64,000 nucleotides of DNA from Aurantiacibacter sp. MUD61 (GCF_027912455.1 NZ_CP115446.1:2131501-2195500), one strand, 5' to 3'; shown: positions 19,082 through 28,931, counted from the first letter of the stretch. Notes: generated from the sequence alone by a model not told the origin. Program-made: numbers and translations.

Positions 19082-19546
19082 ATGTCGACGCTCGACTCAA
19101 TCGACCGTAAATTGCTGGCAGAATTGCAGGCCGAGGGCCGCGTGACGAATGTCGATCTGGCGCGCCGCGTCGGTCTGACCGCGCCGCCATGCCTTCGCCG
19201 CGTGCGCGCGCTTGAGGAAGAGGGCGTCATTCGCGGCTATCACGCCGACCTCAACGCATCCAAGCTTGGTTTTGCGATCACCGTGTTCGCGATGGTCAGC
19301 CTGCGAAGCCAGGCCGAGGAAGACCTGCGCGCCTTCGAAGAGCATATCCACCAGCTGCCCGAAGTGCGCGAGTGCCACATGCTGAATGGCGAAATCGACT
19401 TCATCCTGAAGATCGTGAGCCGCGATCTGCAAAGCTTCCAGGAGTTTCTGACCAGCAAGCTGACGCCGGCCCCTAATGTGGCGAGCGTGAAGACATCGCT
19501 GACCATCCGCACGGCCAAGCATGAGCCGGGCGTGCCGCTGGGATGA
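19082..19546 (+). CDS. Lrp/AsnC family transcriptional regulator
   Basis: A 154-residue feast/famine regulator. N-terminal HTH: LDSIDRKLLAELQAEGRV then DLARRVGLTAPPCLRRVRALEEEGVI. The RAM effector domain includes FAITVFAMVSL and VRECHMLNGEIDFILKI. Such proteins sense amino acids. The GTG-rich upstream region is divergent from the kinase-like gene. The start at 19082 matches the family length. Confidence 0.9.
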   Translation: MSTLDSIDRKLLAELQAEGRVTNVDLARRVGLTAPPCLRRVRALEEEGVIRGYHADLNASKLGFAITVFAMVSLRSQAEEDLRAFEEHIHQLPEVRECHMLNGEIDFILKIVSRDLQSFQEFLTSKLTPAPNVASVKTSLTIRTAKHEPGVPLG

Positions 19547-19837
19547 CCGGCTGATCCGCAGCCCTCACAGGACGCTGCGTTTACCTTTTCCGCTTCGTCA
19601 AAAGTAACCATTCGCCGCAATATGCGCTCGCTCGATCCGTAAATCGGGAACGGGCGTGTAAAATGTTCATCTGCGAGACAGGCAGGGGCGTAAAAGCGCG
19701 GGGCAATCCACGGGCCGGGTGGAATTCCTTCGCTTGGCTCATGGGACTGGATGGATAGTCCGGTGTGTCCGGCTTCTTCGTGAAGCCTAGCCGCTATGAA
19801 ATGGCAGCAGGCACCGGGCGAATGAAGGAGTAAGAAT

Positions 19838-20746
19838 ATGAGTATCACACGTAAATATTCCGCCGCTCTGGCGCTTGGTGCTGCGATGGTCCTGCCGTTT
19901 GGCGGCGTGTCCGCACAGGAACTGCCGCCTGCCAGCGCGCAGCAAAACATCAATGTTTACGGCAATCTGCCCAGCGATCTCGATGGTCTGGCAGAAGGTC
20001 CCGAGCTGGATGGCTTTATCTCCGCCCGCACGGGCAATGAAATCACCGTGACCGAAGCCAATGGCAACGCGACGACAGTTGCAGTCGGCGAAATCACCGA
20101 CATCCGCGCACGCGGCGGTTTCCTCGGCCTTGGCCGCACGGAGCTGAGCACCGGGTCGCTTCTCAACGGTATCCCCGTGACCGTGGAAACCGTTCAGTGG
20201 GCGGACGGCCTGCTCGCCAGCCGCATTCGTTTCTCGGCTGACGACCTTGAAACCGCGGAAATGATCCGCACCGGCACTGAACAGCGCTTTGCCCTGAATG
20301 AAGAGGCGATCGAAGAGAACGCCGCTGCAGCAGAAGCTCTGCGTGGCCGCGTTGCCAATATCGATCAGTACAACGTGACCGGCGTCACCAATGTCTATTT
20401 CGACACGGGCCGCCACAACATTTCGCCCGTCGCGCAGCGTGAACTGTGCGAGTTCGCGACGCAGGCGAGCGCCACCGACGGCGCGCAGCTGCTGGTGGTC
20501 GGATATACCGATTCGGTTGGTAACCAAGACTACAACCAGGTGCTGAGCGAGCGCCGTGCCAGCGGTGTGGTGAACTATCTGCAGCAGCAGTGCGGCTGGG
20601 CCCCTTGGCGCATGATGACGCCGACCGGCATGGCCGAAGCCGATCCTGCGGCTGACAACACGACCGAAGCCGGCCGCGCGCAGAACCGCCGCGTTTCGGT
20701 GAATATCCTCGTCAGCAAGGCGCTGGACGAAGGCATGGGCGGCTAA
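19838..20746 (+). CDS. OmpA family outer-membrane/peptidoglycan-binding protein
   Basis: A 302-residue exported protein with signal peptide (ends GGVSAQE). A beta-rich domain (about residues 45-145, DGFISARTGNEITV...) resembling DUF5666 precedes a C-terminal OmpA domain. The OmpA part reads VYFDTGRHNISPVAQRELC, VVGYTDSVGNQDYNQVLSERRA, and AQNRRVSVNI, which contacts diaminopimelate. It lacks the beta-barrel of classical OmpA. AAGGAG precedes the ATG. A 291-bp non-coding stretch lies upstream. Confidence 0.85.
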   Translation: MSITRKYSAALALGAAMVLPFGGVSAQELPPASAQQNINVYGNLPSDLDGLAEGPELDGFISARTGNEITVTEANGNATTVAVGEITDIRARGGFLGLGRTELSTGSLLNGIPVTVETVQWADGLLASRIRFSADDLETAEMIRTGTEQRFALNEEAIEENAAAAEALRGRVANIDQYNVTGVTNVYFDTGRHNISPVAQRELCEFATQASATDGAQLLVVGYTDSVGNQDYNQVLSERRASGVVNYLQQQCGWAPWRMMTPTGMAEADPAADNTTEAGRAQNRRVSVNILVSKALDEGMGG

Positions 20747-20771
20747 ACCGCTTCACTCTGACAAGAATGCG

Positions 20772-20803
20772 AAAGGGGCGAACCGGGACGGTTCGCCCCT
20801 TTT
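20772..20803. terminator. Bidirectional terminator
   Basis: AAAGGGGCGAACC and GGTTCGCCCCTTTT form a long perfect stem with a 5-nt loop and T-run. It serves the OmpA-family gene on the plus strand and the DUF3616 gene on the minus strand. Confidence 0.9.
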
Positions 20804-20815
20804 GTTTGCGCTGGC

Positions 20816-21928
20816 TCAATCGAGCGCGAACAGATCGGCGAGGATGGTGCCTTTCTCGCTGTCGATACGCGCCGGGTTCGGGCTGTCATAGCAGACGAGC
20901 AGGCGTTCATTGCCTTCATCGTCGGTCCAGAAATCGACACCTTCGGGATGATCGGCGTGCAGCTTCACCGGCAAATCGAATAGACGCTCGGGACGGTGCA
21001 GGCGCACTTCCTCTTCATGTTCTGGCGGCTCGTCTGCCCAATCCTTCCAAAGATACATGGCGCAGCGTCCGTCGAGATCCTGCGTTGGCCCTGCGAGAAT
21101 CCAGAGGTCGCGGCCTTTCACCACCAAATCGCGCACACCAAGCCCGCCTAGATCCACCAGCCGCTTGTGCGGTTTGCCGGGGAGGTGGAGCTTGCCCTTT
21201 TTCTTCGGTTCGATCTGCGGCTCCACGATCACGGCATAGGTCTGCAACACCGGACCGCGAAGACCCAACGCAACGCGCGTCTCGTCGGCCACGGCAATGC
21301 CTTCTATATCGAGCCCGCCTTCTTTCGCAGCCATCGCCATCGATGGGCCGATGAGTGCATCCTTCGCGAAATACCGGCCGAGCTTGCTCCCGTGATCCTT
21401 CTTCTGCGCAACCAGACCGGCGCGGCGTTTGCCCGCTTTGCGTACGAGAATCGGGAGGCCGTCCTGATCGAATACAACAGGTATACGTGCGAGGACGCAG
21501 CGGGGGCGCGTGTCTTTCAAGTCGGCGAATTTGGAGATTTCGATCCTGTCGGGTTCATAGCCATCATCGCGCGGATCGTGGCGCGTGCGCGAATGGCTTC
21601 CGGTGATCCACAGCCAGCCGTCGCAATAGGCGAGGCCCTCGATATCCATTTCCTCTTCGGGATCGCGCAGTTCGATGAAGTCGAGCAGTTTGTAAGTCTG
21701 GTGATCGGTCAGCCAGCCGTGCTTGCCGAGCGTCAGCCGTTCGACCGCATGCGCCTCGTCGCCCGCGACGAAGAGAGAGTTCTCAACTCGCGCGCAGGCG
21801 GAGAGATCGTGGATCGGATGATCACCATCCTCCGTGTCTCCCGTAAAGTTGAGCTTGATATGGCCGACAGGCGCGCGCGGGGCGGGCAGATCGTCGGCTT
21901 CGGTGAACGGCTGGGGCTGAAGTGTCAT
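20816..21928 (-). CDS. DUF3616 domain protein
   Basis: A 370-residue protein with the beta-propeller-like pattern of DUF3616: LSACARVENSLFVAGDE, DIEGLAYCDGWLWITGSHS, DIEGIAVADETRVALGLRGP, and the C-terminal HPEGVDFWTDDEGNERLLVCYDS. No signal peptide is seen. Function is unknown. It starts 47 bp after accC on the same strand and might be read through from the acc operon. Confidence 0.75.
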   Translation of the reverse strand: MTLQPQPFTEADDLPAPRAPVGHIKLNFTGDTEDGDHPIHDLSACARVENSLFVAGDEAHAVERLTLGKHGWLTDHQTYKLLDFIELRDPEEEMDIEGLAYCDGWLWITGSHSRTRHDPRDDGYEPDRIEISKFADLKDTRPRCVLARIPVVFDQDGLPILVRKAGKRRAGLVAQKKDHGSKLGRYFAKDALIGPSMAMAAKEGGLDIEGIAVADETRVALGLRGPVLQTYAVIVEPQIEPKKKGKLHLPGKPHKRLVDLGGLGVRDLVVKGRDLWILAGPTQDLDGRCAMYLWKDWADEPPEHEEEVRLHRPERLFDLPVKLHADHPEGVDFWTDDEGNERLLVCYDSPNPARIDSEKGTILADLFALD

Positions 21929-21975
21929 GGCAAACCAACGGCTTGGACGCCGATTGGTTCACCCCGACTTTCACA

Positions 21976-23331
21976 TCAGTCCTCGGCGTCGCGCTCCTTG
22001 AGCCATTCTTCCAGCCATTTGATTGTGTAATCGCCGCTGATCACATCGGGCTGGCGGATCAGTTCCCGGTGCAGCGGGATCGAGGTCTTCACGCCTTCCA
22101 CGACCATTTCCTCCAGCGCGCGGCGCAGGCGCATCAGGCAGCCTTCGCGATTGCGACCGTAAACGATCAGCTTGGCGATCATGGAGTCGTAATAGGGCGG
22201 GATCGAATAACCGGCATAGAGTCCGCTATCCACGCGCACATGCATGCCGCCTGCCGGGTGATAATAGGTGATTTTGCCGGGGCTTGGGGCAAAAGTGAAC
22301 GGGTCTTCCGCATTGATGCGGCACTCGATCGCATGGCCGGTGAAGCGGAGGTCTTCCTGCGCTACCGATAGCGGCTTGCCATCGGCGACACGGATCTGCT
22401 CGCGCACCAGATCGACACCGGTAATCGCTTCGGTGACCGGATGCTCGACCTGCAGACGCGTGTTCATCTCGATGAAGTAGAACTCGCCGTCTTCCCACAG
22501 GAATTCGATCGTGCCTGCACCGCGATAGCCCATTTCGGCCATGGCCTTGGCCACGATACCGCCCATACGGTCCCGCTCTTCAGCGGTGATGACGGGCGAG
22601 GGGGCTTCCTCGAACACCTTCTGGTGGCGGCGCTGGAGCGAACAGTCGCGTTCGCCCAGATGGATGGCGTTGCCCTTGCCATCGCCGAAGACCTGGAATT
22701 CGATGTGGCGCGGATTGCCGAGGTACTTTTCCAGGTACATCGTGTCATCGCCGAACGCGGCCTTCGCCTCGCTCATGGCGCGCTTGACCAGCGGCTCCAT
22801 CGATTCCGCATCGGGAATGACCTGCATGCCGCGGCCACCGCCGCCAGCTGCGGCCTTCGCGATCACCGGATAGCCGATCTCGTCGGCAATGCGGCGCATC
22901 TCGTCATAGTCGGAGATAGCCCCGTCGGATCCGGGCACCAGCGGCAGACCAAGCTTGCCAGCCGTCTGCTTGGCGGCGACCTTGTCCCCCATGGTGCGGA
23001 TGTGTTCGGGTTTGGGGCCGATCCACTTGATATCGTGCGATTCGACGATCTCGGCGAACTTCGCATTCTCCGACAGGAAGCCATATCCCGGATGGATCGC
23101 ATCGGCGTCGCTGATTTCAGCGGCAGAGATGATCGCCGCGACATTGAGATAGCTCTCGGATGCCGAAGGCGGGCCGATGCAGATCGCGTGATCCGCCAGC
23201 CGCACATGCATGGCATCGGCATCAGCGGTGGAGTGCACCGCGACTGTCTCAATACCCATTTCGTGCGCTGCACGGTGGATGCGCAGAGCGATCTCTCCGC
23301 GATTGGCGATCAATATGCGTGAAATGCCCAT
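21976..23331 (-). CDS. accC: Acetyl-CoA carboxylase, biotin carboxylase subunit
   Basis: A 451-residue ATP-grasp enzyme that carboxylates the biotin on AccB, the first half-reaction of fatty-acid synthesis. Marks: [13 protein letters not shown] at the N-terminus, the flexible [15 protein letters not shown] loop, [22 protein letters not shown], and [13 protein letters not shown] with catalytic residues. It starts 15 bp after accB. Length is normal for AccC. Confidence 0.97.
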   Translation of the reverse strand: MGISRILIANRGEIALRIHRAAHEMGIETVAVHSTADADAMHVRLADHAICIGPPSASESYLNVAAIISAAEISDADAIHPGYGFLSENAKFAEIVESHDIKWIGPKPEHIRTMGDKVAAKQTAGKLGLPLVPGSDGAISDYDEMRRIADEIGYPVIAKAAAGGGGRGMQVIPDAESMEPLVKRAMSEAKAAFGDDTMYLEKYLGNPRHIEFQVFGDGKGNAIHLGERDCSLQRRHQKVFEEAPSPVITAEERDRMGGIVAKAMAEMGYRGAGTIEFLWEDGEFYFIEMNTRLQVEHPVTEAITGVDLVREQIRVADGKPLSVAQEDLRFTGHAIECRINAEDPFTFAPSPGKITYYHPAGGMHVRVDSGLYAGYSIPPYYDSMIAKLIVYGRNREGCLMRLRRALEEMVVEGVKTSIPLHRELIRQPDVISGDYTIKWLEEWLKERDAED

Positions 23332-23346
23332 GCTGTCAGCGCGGCC

Positions 23347-23859
23347 TTACGAGATGACAACGAGTGGCTGGTCGAACTCGACCGGCGAACCGTTCTCGAC
23401 CAGCATTTGCTTCACCTGCCCATCGGCAGGCGCGGTGATCGGGTTCATGACCTTCATGGCTTCTACGATCAGCAGCGTGTCGCCCTTCTTCACCGAGTCG
23501 CCGACGGAGACGAAGTCAGCAGCACCCGGCTCCGGAGCGAGATAGACAGTGCCGACCATCGGCGATTTTACGGCGTTGGCCACGTCTTCCGTGGCTGCGC
23601 TTTCGCCAGGAGCGTCTGCAGCAGACGGCGCGGCGGGAGCCGTAGAGGGGGCCGGGGCAGGCGCAGGCGTCGGCGCCATCATCGCAGCAGGCGGCGGAGC
23701 GGCAGTCACGTTGCGCGCAACGCGAATGCGCTTGTTGCCTTCTTCGACCTCGATCTCGGTCAGGCCGGTGTCGCCCAGCATTTCGGCCAGTTCGCGGACC
23801 AGTTCAGGATCGACGGTCATGCCGCTTTTGCTGGCGGCGGAGGTCTTCTTGTCAGACAT
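23347..23859 (-). CDS. accB: Acetyl-CoA carboxylase biotin carboxyl carrier protein
   Basis: A 170-residue carrier. The N-terminal helical part is followed by an Ala/Pro-rich flexible linker (about residues 53-85) and the biotinyl domain, in which VEAMKVMN contains the biotin-carrying Lys. It carries biotin between AccC and the carboxyltransferase. The frame extends to 23922, but the ATG at 23859 gives the usual start. It is the middle gene of aroQ-accB-accC. Confidence 0.97.
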   Translation of the reverse strand: MSDKKTSAASKSGMTVDPELVRELAEMLGDTGLTEIEVEEGNKRIRVARNVTAAPPPAAMMAPTPAPAPAPSTAPAAPSAADAPGESAATEDVANAVKSPMVGTVYLAPEPGAADFVSVGDSVKKGDTLLIVEAMKVMNPITAPADGQVKQMLVENGSPVEFDQPLVVIS

Positions 23860-23953
23860 GCATTCCCCGATGCAGTGGTAAAGGATGGCTTGGGGGCTAG
23901 AACCAGTCCGCCCCCAAAGCAAGGGTTAGCAATCGCTTTGCCGGAATGCGGCG

Positions 23954-24388
23954 TTACAGCTTTGCTGCGGCTTCCAGCGCCAATTCATAGCCATATCCAC
24001 CGAAGCCGGAGATGGTGCCGAGCGCGCCCATCGCGACATAGCTCTTGTGGCGATAGGCCTCGCGCGCGGCGGGGTTGGAGATGTGGACTTCAATCACCGG
24101 CGTGCGGATCGCGCGGATCGCATCATACAGCGCCAGGCTGGTGTGCGTGAGCGCGCCAGCGTTCAGGATGACGGCTTTCGCGCCATCGGCCTGCGCTTCA
24201 TGCAGCCAGTCGCACAGATGGCCTTCATGATTGGACTGGCGCATGTCGACTTCGAGGCCGAGTTCCTTGGCCTTCGCCTCGCAGCGGGTAGCGAGATCAT
24301 CCAGAGTGTCTGCGCCGTAAACCTCAGGCTCGCGCACGCCGAGCAGGTTCAGATTGGGTCCGTTCAATACGAATACTTTGTCAGTCAT
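23954..24388 (-). CDS. aroQ: 3-dehydroquinate dehydratase, type II
   Basis: A 144-residue enzyme of the shikimate pathway, converting 3-dehydroquinate to 3-dehydroshikimate. Visible motifs: VFVLNGPNLNLLGVREPEVYG, RQSNHEGHLCDWLHEA, ILNAGALTHTSLALYDAI, and EVHISNPAAREAYRHKSYV, which hold the catalytic Arg, Tyr and His positions. It is the first gene of the aroQ-accB-accC unit; the gap to accB is 94 bp. Confidence 0.95.
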   Translation of the reverse strand: MTDKVFVLNGPNLNLLGVREPEVYGADTLDDLATRCEAKAKELGLEVDMRQSNHEGHLCDWLHEAQADGAKAVILNAGALTHTSLALYDAIRAIRTPVIEVHISNPAAREAYRHKSYVAMGALGTISGFGGYGYELALEAAAKL

Positions 24389-24462
24389 GCGCGTGCCTTT
24401 AGCGGCAATCGGGGGGTGCCGCCAAGGGCAAAGGCGCGGCTTTTTTCAGGCCTTTCCAAAAA

Positions 24463-24487
24463 GGGTGTGACAGGTGTGACAGTGTCC
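24463..24487. repeat. 25-bp exact intergenic repeat, copy 2
   Basis: It is identical over 25 bases to 3395-3419 and carries the doubled GTGTGACAG with tail TGTCC. It sits 75-99 bp upstream of the aroQ start and just after the stop of the holin-like gene. Confidence 0.8.
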
Positions 24488-24493
24488 TGACGC

Positions 24494-24907
24494 TTATTTG
24501 TCGACGCCCTTCACTTTGCCCCACTGGCGCGCAGCGGTGTAGCCGAGATAGCCTGTGCCAAAGAGCGCATAGAGCGGTTCGGGCAGCCCGCCCAGATAGG
24601 CATTCATTCCCGCACCGATATTGCGCGCGACCGTGGGGTTGAACGCTGCGAGCACACCCATCGGCAGCGCGCACAGGATCATCGTGTACATCACATAAAG
24701 GAAACTCGGCCGGGCGCGGCTCGTCCACGGATCGGTGCTTTCAGCCTCTGCGATGATAGCGGAAAGCCGCGACTCGATCTGCGCCATCTCCTGCGTGCCT
24801 TCGAGCGCGATCAGCTCCAGCTTCGCCCGTTCGCGCGCTTCTTTGTCGGGAATGATCTTGTCGATGATGGAAGCGATGGGGCCGATAAGGGATTCAAGAA
24901 TTGCCAT
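24494..24907 (-). CDS. GTA-type three-TM holin-like protein
   Basis: A 137-residue protein fitting the 3-TM holin family linked to gene-transfer-agent release. The N-terminus has an amphipathic helix (LIGPIASIIDKIIPDKEARERAKLEL as overlapping pieces), then STDPWTSRARPSFLYVMY, a phrase typical of these holins. Hydrophobic segments follow at about 70-90 and 105-125. Known relatives make membrane lesions for particle release. No GTA structural genes lie in this window. Confidence 0.65.
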   Translation of the reverse strand: MAILESLIGPIASIIDKIIPDKEARERAKLELIALEGTQEMAQIESRLSAIIAEAESTDPWTSRARPSFLYVMYTMILCALPMGVLAAFNPTVARNIGAGMNAYLGGLPEPLYALFGTGYLGYTAARQWGKVKGVDK

Positions 24908-24999
24908 TGGGGGTGCTCCGTTGCGGTTGGATTCGCGAACGGGCGTGGCGGAGAGGCAAAGCTGTAGGAAAGGGGAGAGTTCTTAGTTAAGTTGGTCAT

Positions 25000-25605
25000 A
25001 TGAAACTTGGCGAGAACATGACCAGAGAATGGCAGGAGGAAGATCGCGGAGAACAGCTTTTGGTGGTTCTTCACCGAATTCGCGACTCCGACGCAACTGC
25101 ACACAAAGAACTCGAGCAGCTCGCAGAATCAGGATCGCGACTAGCGATGCATTATCTTGGCGAGTTCCAGGCCAATGGAAAGCATGGCTTTGAGCCTGAT
25201 GTCGAGAGCGGAATTAGATGGCTTTCATTGGCTGCGGAAAAGGGATCAATCGAGGCGGCATACGAATTAGGTTATGTATACTACCGAGAGGGGCGTATCT
25301 CAGAGGCCACAGAAGTCTATCAGAGCATCGCGAAACGAGGCTATCCACCAGCCTTCTTTCGGCTGGGACAGCTAGGACTCAAAGACGCTGAGGGAAATGA
25401 AGAGAAGATTGCAGCGCTTCGATACTTTGAAGAAGCGTGGGAGTCAGGCCACCTCATATCATCAGGTCTCGTGCTTTGGCTCCGACGAGATCTCGGCCTT
25501 GATCGGACACCTTTTCTGCTCACTATTCCTAAGAGAGCGAAGGTGGCGCTCCAAATTCTCTTCAAGAATTGGCGGAATCCTTCAAGCGACACATTGCGGA
25601 GCTAG
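25000..25605 (+). CDS. Sel1-like repeat protein
   Basis: A 201-residue helical-repeat protein. Sel1-type units are seen in AMHYLGEFQANG, GIRWLSLAAEKGSIEAAYELGYVYY, and EVYQSIAKRGYPPAFFRLGQL, then ALRYFEEAWESGH. There is no signal peptide, so it is probably a cytoplasmic protein-interaction scaffold. The gene has clearly more A/T-rich codons than its neighbours, which may mean transfer. Divergent from the holin-like gene. Confidence 0.7.
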   Translation: MKLGENMTREWQEEDRGEQLLVVLHRIRDSDATAHKELEQLAESGSRLAMHYLGEFQANGKHGFEPDVESGIRWLSLAAEKGSIEAAYELGYVYYREGRISEATEVYQSIAKRGYPPAFFRLGQLGLKDAEGNEEKIAALRYFEEAWESGHLISSGLVLWLRRDLGLDRTPFLLTIPKRAKVALQILFKNWRNPSSDTLRS

Positions 25606-25647
25606 TCCGGCGCGCAAATTGCAGCGGTGTGATTGATGGATGTCCAC

Positions 25648-25724
25648 TGGTCGGGAAGACAGGATTCGAACCTGCGACCCCCACACCCCCAGTGTGATGC
25701 GCTACCAGGCTGCGCTACTTCCCG
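25648..25724 (-). tRNA. tRNA-Pro (anticodon GGG)
   Basis: A 77-nt cloverleaf on the minus strand with acceptor CGGGAAG/CTTCCCG and encoded CCA. The anticodon loop CTGGGGG within TCACA/TGTGG gives GGG. It is the second tRNA-Pro of the window. Confidence 0.93.
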
Positions 25725-25978
25725 AGACCAGTGGAAGCGCGCCTATAGAAAGGGTGACGCGCGATAGCAAGCGCCTAGCGGAGCAGAATTTCACGCGCGG
25801 CTGGGGTGCCGATCTATTGCAAAACGGCCCTCAATTGCCACCTATCCGCAATGCTGCTAGGCGCAGCGCCCATATGTCGGGGAGGAGGCTGGTGAATCGC
25901 GGTTTGCGCCGCGGGTTTGCCGGGTATTTTCTGACACATTCGGTTTTTTGATTCACCGCTCCTGAATGGAACGAACAC

Positions 25979-26299
25979 ATGCTTGATTTTCTCGCGGCCA
26001 CATCTGGCCAGGCTGCCCCTCCGGGATGGGTGCAATTCCTGCCGATCATCGGCATGATTGCCATCTTCTGGTTCCTGCTTTTCCGCCCGCAGATGAAGCG
26101 GCACAAGGAACATCAGGCGAAGATCGCCAGCGTGAAAAAGAACGACAAGGTCGTGACTGCAGGCGGCGTCATCGGCAAGGTGACCAAGGTCGACGACGAC
26201 TATGCCGAGATCGAAATTGCGCAGGGCACGCGCATCAAGGTGGTAAAGAACACCATCGGCGACATCCTGCCCCCCGGCGGCAAGCCCGCAAACGACTGA
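25979..26299 (+). CDS. yajC: Preprotein translocase subunit YajC
   Basis: A 106-residue small membrane partner of SecDF. One TM helix (about 20-38) ends in FRPQMKRHKEHQ, the family signature, followed by VKKNDKVVTAGGVIGKVTKV. First gene of yajC-secD-secF, with 27 bp to secD. Confidence 0.95.
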   Translation: MLDFLAATSGQAAPPGWVQFLPIIGMIAIFWFLLFRPQMKRHKEHQAKIASVKKNDKVVTAGGVIGKVTKVDDDYAEIEIAQGTRIKVVKNTIGDILPPGGKPAND

Positions 26300-26326
26300 C
26301 ACAGATAGGCATCAGGTCACACCGCC

Positions 26327-27937
26327 ATGCTCGATTTTCCGCTCTGGAAGCGCATTTCGCTTTGGGCAGTAACGCTCGTACTGGCCGTTCTGGCCGTGCC
26401 GTCGATCCTCTCCATGACGGGGGCAGATCGCCCGCAGTGGATTGAGGATGCGCCGCATATCAATCTGGGTCTCGACCTTGCTGGCGGCAGTCACATCCTG
26501 CTCGAAGCCGATCCGGCGCAGGTGGCCGAACAGCGGCTGGAAACGATGGAGGAATCGGTCATCCAGCTGATGGGCGATGCCGATCCTGAAATCCAATTCA
26601 GCGAGCTGAATACGCTGGGCGGCCAGGTGTCCTTCATGCTTGAGGATGCCGCCGACATCGACCGTGCGCGCGAAGAGCTGCTGCCGATTATCAACGGCAC
26701 CGGTCTTGTTGCCGAATGGCAGCTGGAAGTGATCGATGGCCGCCGGATCGTCCTCACCCAGACCGAGCAGGGCATCGACAATGCCGTCGACGATGCGATG
26801 GAAAGCGCGACCGAAGTCGTTCGCCGCCGTATCGATGCGCTCGGCACGCGAGAGCCGACGATTATCCGCCAAGGCGACAATCGCATCGTGGTGCAGGTTC
26901 CCGGCCTCGAAGATCCCGAAGCGCTGAAGGCGCTGCTGGGTGAAACGGCCAATCTCGAATTCAAGCTGGTGTCCCCGCGCCGCCAGAATGAAATGACCGA
27001 GGAAGCCGCGCGCGCCGATCCCCTTCCGGGCACCGAAATCGTCCCTTACGCGGAAGACACGGTCTATGCCGGCTCCGTACTGGTGGTGAACCGGCTTGGC
27101 GGCATCAGCGGCGAAAGCCTGACCGGTGCGCAGCAGGGCTTCAGCCCCGACACGAACGAGCCGGTCGTCAACATCCAGTTCGATCCGCAGGGCGGTGCGA
27201 CCTTTGCACGCCTTTCCACCGAAAACGTCGGTCGCCGCTTCGCCATCATCCTCGACGATGAAGTGATTTCCGCGCCCAATTTCAACGAGCCGATTCTTGG
27301 TGGTTCGGCGCAGATTTCGGGCAGCTTCACGGTTGAGAGCGCGAACAATCTCGCCATCCAGCTGCGTTCGGGTGCGCTGCCTGTCGATCTGACCGTTATT
27401 GAAGAACGCACCGTTGGCCCGGATCTTGGCCGCGATTCGATTATCAAGGGCGGGATCGCCATGGGTATCGGCTCGCTGCTCGTCATCCTGCTGATGATCG
27501 CCAGCTATGGCCGCTTTGGTCTCTATTCGACCGCGGCGCTGGTGCTGAACGTGCTCATGATCCTCGGCATCATGGCCTTTATGAACACCACGCTGACATT
27601 GCCTGGTATCGCCGGCTTTGTGTTGACCGTCGGTGCGGCAGTGGACGCCAACGTGCTGATCAATGAGCGCATACGCGAAGAGCGAAGGCGAGGGCGGCGC
27701 GTCATCGCGGCGGTGGAAACGGGCTACAAAGAAGCCAGCCGCGCGATTTATGACGCCAATATCACCAACTTCATCGCCGGTGTGCTGCTGTTCCTGTTCG
27801 GCTCCGGTCCGGTGCGCGGTTTTGCCGTCGTCCTGATCATCGGCCTGTTCACCAGCGTGTTCACCGCTGTTACTCTCACCCGCATGTGGGTCGCCGGTTG
27901 GCTGAAAGCCAAACGCCCCAGCGACCTGACGATCTGA
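26327..27937 (+). CDS. secD: Protein translocase subunit SecD
   Basis: A 536-residue integral membrane protein which, with SecF, uses proton flow to pull proteins across the inner membrane. TM1 is followed by LGLDLAGGSHILLE, then the periplasmic P1 head. The C-terminal membrane part has LRSGALPVDLTVIEERTVGP, LGRDSIIKGG, FVLTVGAAVDANVLINERIREE, and ANITNFIAGVLLF. It is 16 bp ahead of secF. Confidence 0.97.
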   Translation: MLDFPLWKRISLWAVTLVLAVLAVPSILSMTGADRPQWIEDAPHINLGLDLAGGSHILLEADPAQVAEQRLETMEESVIQLMGDADPEIQFSELNTLGGQVSFMLEDAADIDRAREELLPIINGTGLVAEWQLEVIDGRRIVLTQTEQGIDNAVDDAMESATEVVRRRIDALGTREPTIIRQGDNRIVVQVPGLEDPEALKALLGETANLEFKLVSPRRQNEMTEEAARADPLPGTEIVPYAEDTVYAGSVLVVNRLGGISGESLTGAQQGFSPDTNEPVVNIQFDPQGGATFARLSTENVGRRFAIILDDEVISAPNFNEPILGGSAQISGSFTVESANNLAIQLRSGALPVDLTVIEERTVGPDLGRDSIIKGGIAMGIGSLLVILLMIASYGRFGLYSTAALVLNVLMILGIMAFMNTTLTLPGIAGFVLTVGAAVDANVLINERIREERRRGRRVIAAVETGYKEASRAIYDANITNFIAGVLLFLFGSGPVRGFAVVLIIGLFTSVFTAVTLTRMWVAGWLKAKRPSDLTI

Positions 27938-27953
27938 GCGGGAGGACCAACCC

Positions 27954-28931
27954 ATGAAACTTCTCAAGCTCGTTCCCGAAACGACCAACATCAAGTTCCT
28001 GAAATGGCGCGTGCCGTTCTATATCGTCAGTATCCTGCTGATCGCTGCGAGCTGGGCTCTGGTGCTGACCAAGGGCCTCAATTACGGCGTCGACTTTGCC
28101 GGTGGACAGGAAGTTCGCGTCACCTTTGTGGAGCGGGAAGAAGCCCCCATTGTGGAGCTGCGCGATCAGCTTGGCGATCTGGGATATGGCGAGCCGACTA
28201 TCCAACGCTTCGGTGATCCCAACTCGGTCTCGATCCGCGTGCGCCTGCCAGAAGGCGCTGAGGACCAGCCCGGTGCCGCCACGGCGATTGGTGAGGAAGT
28301 GGTCAGGACGATCCAGAGCGAGTTCGAGAACGTCCGTCAGGACGCGAACGAGACGGTGTCGGGCAAGGTCGCAGGCGAGTTCCGGCAGACCGCTCTTTAT
28401 GCGCTGCTCTTCGCTATGCTCGCGATTGCGGCCTACATCTGGATCCGTTTCGAATGGCAATTCGGCGTGGGCGCTCTGTTCGCATTGTTCCACGACGTGT
28501 CGCTGACACTGGGCATGTTCGCGCTGTTCCAGCTCGAATTCAGCCTGCAGATCATCGCCGCGATCCTTGCCATCATCGGTTATTCGCTGAACGATACGAT
28601 CGTGGTCTATGACCGAATCCGCGAAAATCTGAAGAAATTCCGAAAGATGCCGCTGCCCGAACTGCTCGATCTGTCGGTGAACGAAACGCTTGCGCGTACG
28701 GTGATGACCAGCCTGACGCTGTTCATCGCGCTGCTGCCGCTGCTGTTCTTCGGCCCCGCAAGCCTGTTCGGCCTTGTCGCGGCCATCGTGCTTGGCGTGT
28801 TCGTGGGTACCTACAGCTCGGTCTACATGGCTGCGCCCATCCTGATCTGGCTTGGTGTCACATCGGACAGCTTCGTGCCCGAAGAAACCATCGCCGACCG
28901 TCAGGAAAAGAAAGCCCGCGGCGAGATTTAG
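27954..28931 (+). CDS. secF: Protein translocase subunit SecF
   Basis: A 325-residue partner of SecD. Marks: GLNYGVDFAGGQEVRV after TM1, ALLFAMLAIAAYIWIRFEWQF, ILAIIGYSLNDTIVVYDRIREN, and NETLARTVMTSLTLF. Its stop overlaps the stop of the converging glycosyltransferase by 4 bases. Confidence 0.97.
   Translation: MKLLKLVPETTNIKFLKWRVPFYIVSILLIAASWALVLTKGLNYGVDFAGGQEVRVTFVEREEAPIVELRDQLGDLGYGEPTIQRFGDPNSVSIRVRLPEGAEDQPGAATAIGEEVVRTIQSEFENVRQDANETVSGKVAGEFRQTALYALLFAMLAIAAYIWIRFEWQFGVGALFALFHDVSLTLGMFALFQLEFSLQIIAAILAIIGYSLNDTIVVYDRIRENLKKFRKMPLPELLDLSVNETLARTVMTSLTLFIALLPLLFFGPASLFGLVAAIVLGVFVGTYSSVYMAAPILIWLGVTSDSFVPEETIADRQEKKARGEI

Noticed and set aside
18988-19110. 40-codon frame before the Lrp gene
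   Set aside because: Overlaps the regulator start out of frame and lacks a ribosome-binding site.
26312-27994. 560-codon frame opposite secD
   Set aside because: Same cause; the protein is His/Arg/Asp-rich nonsense with no domain.
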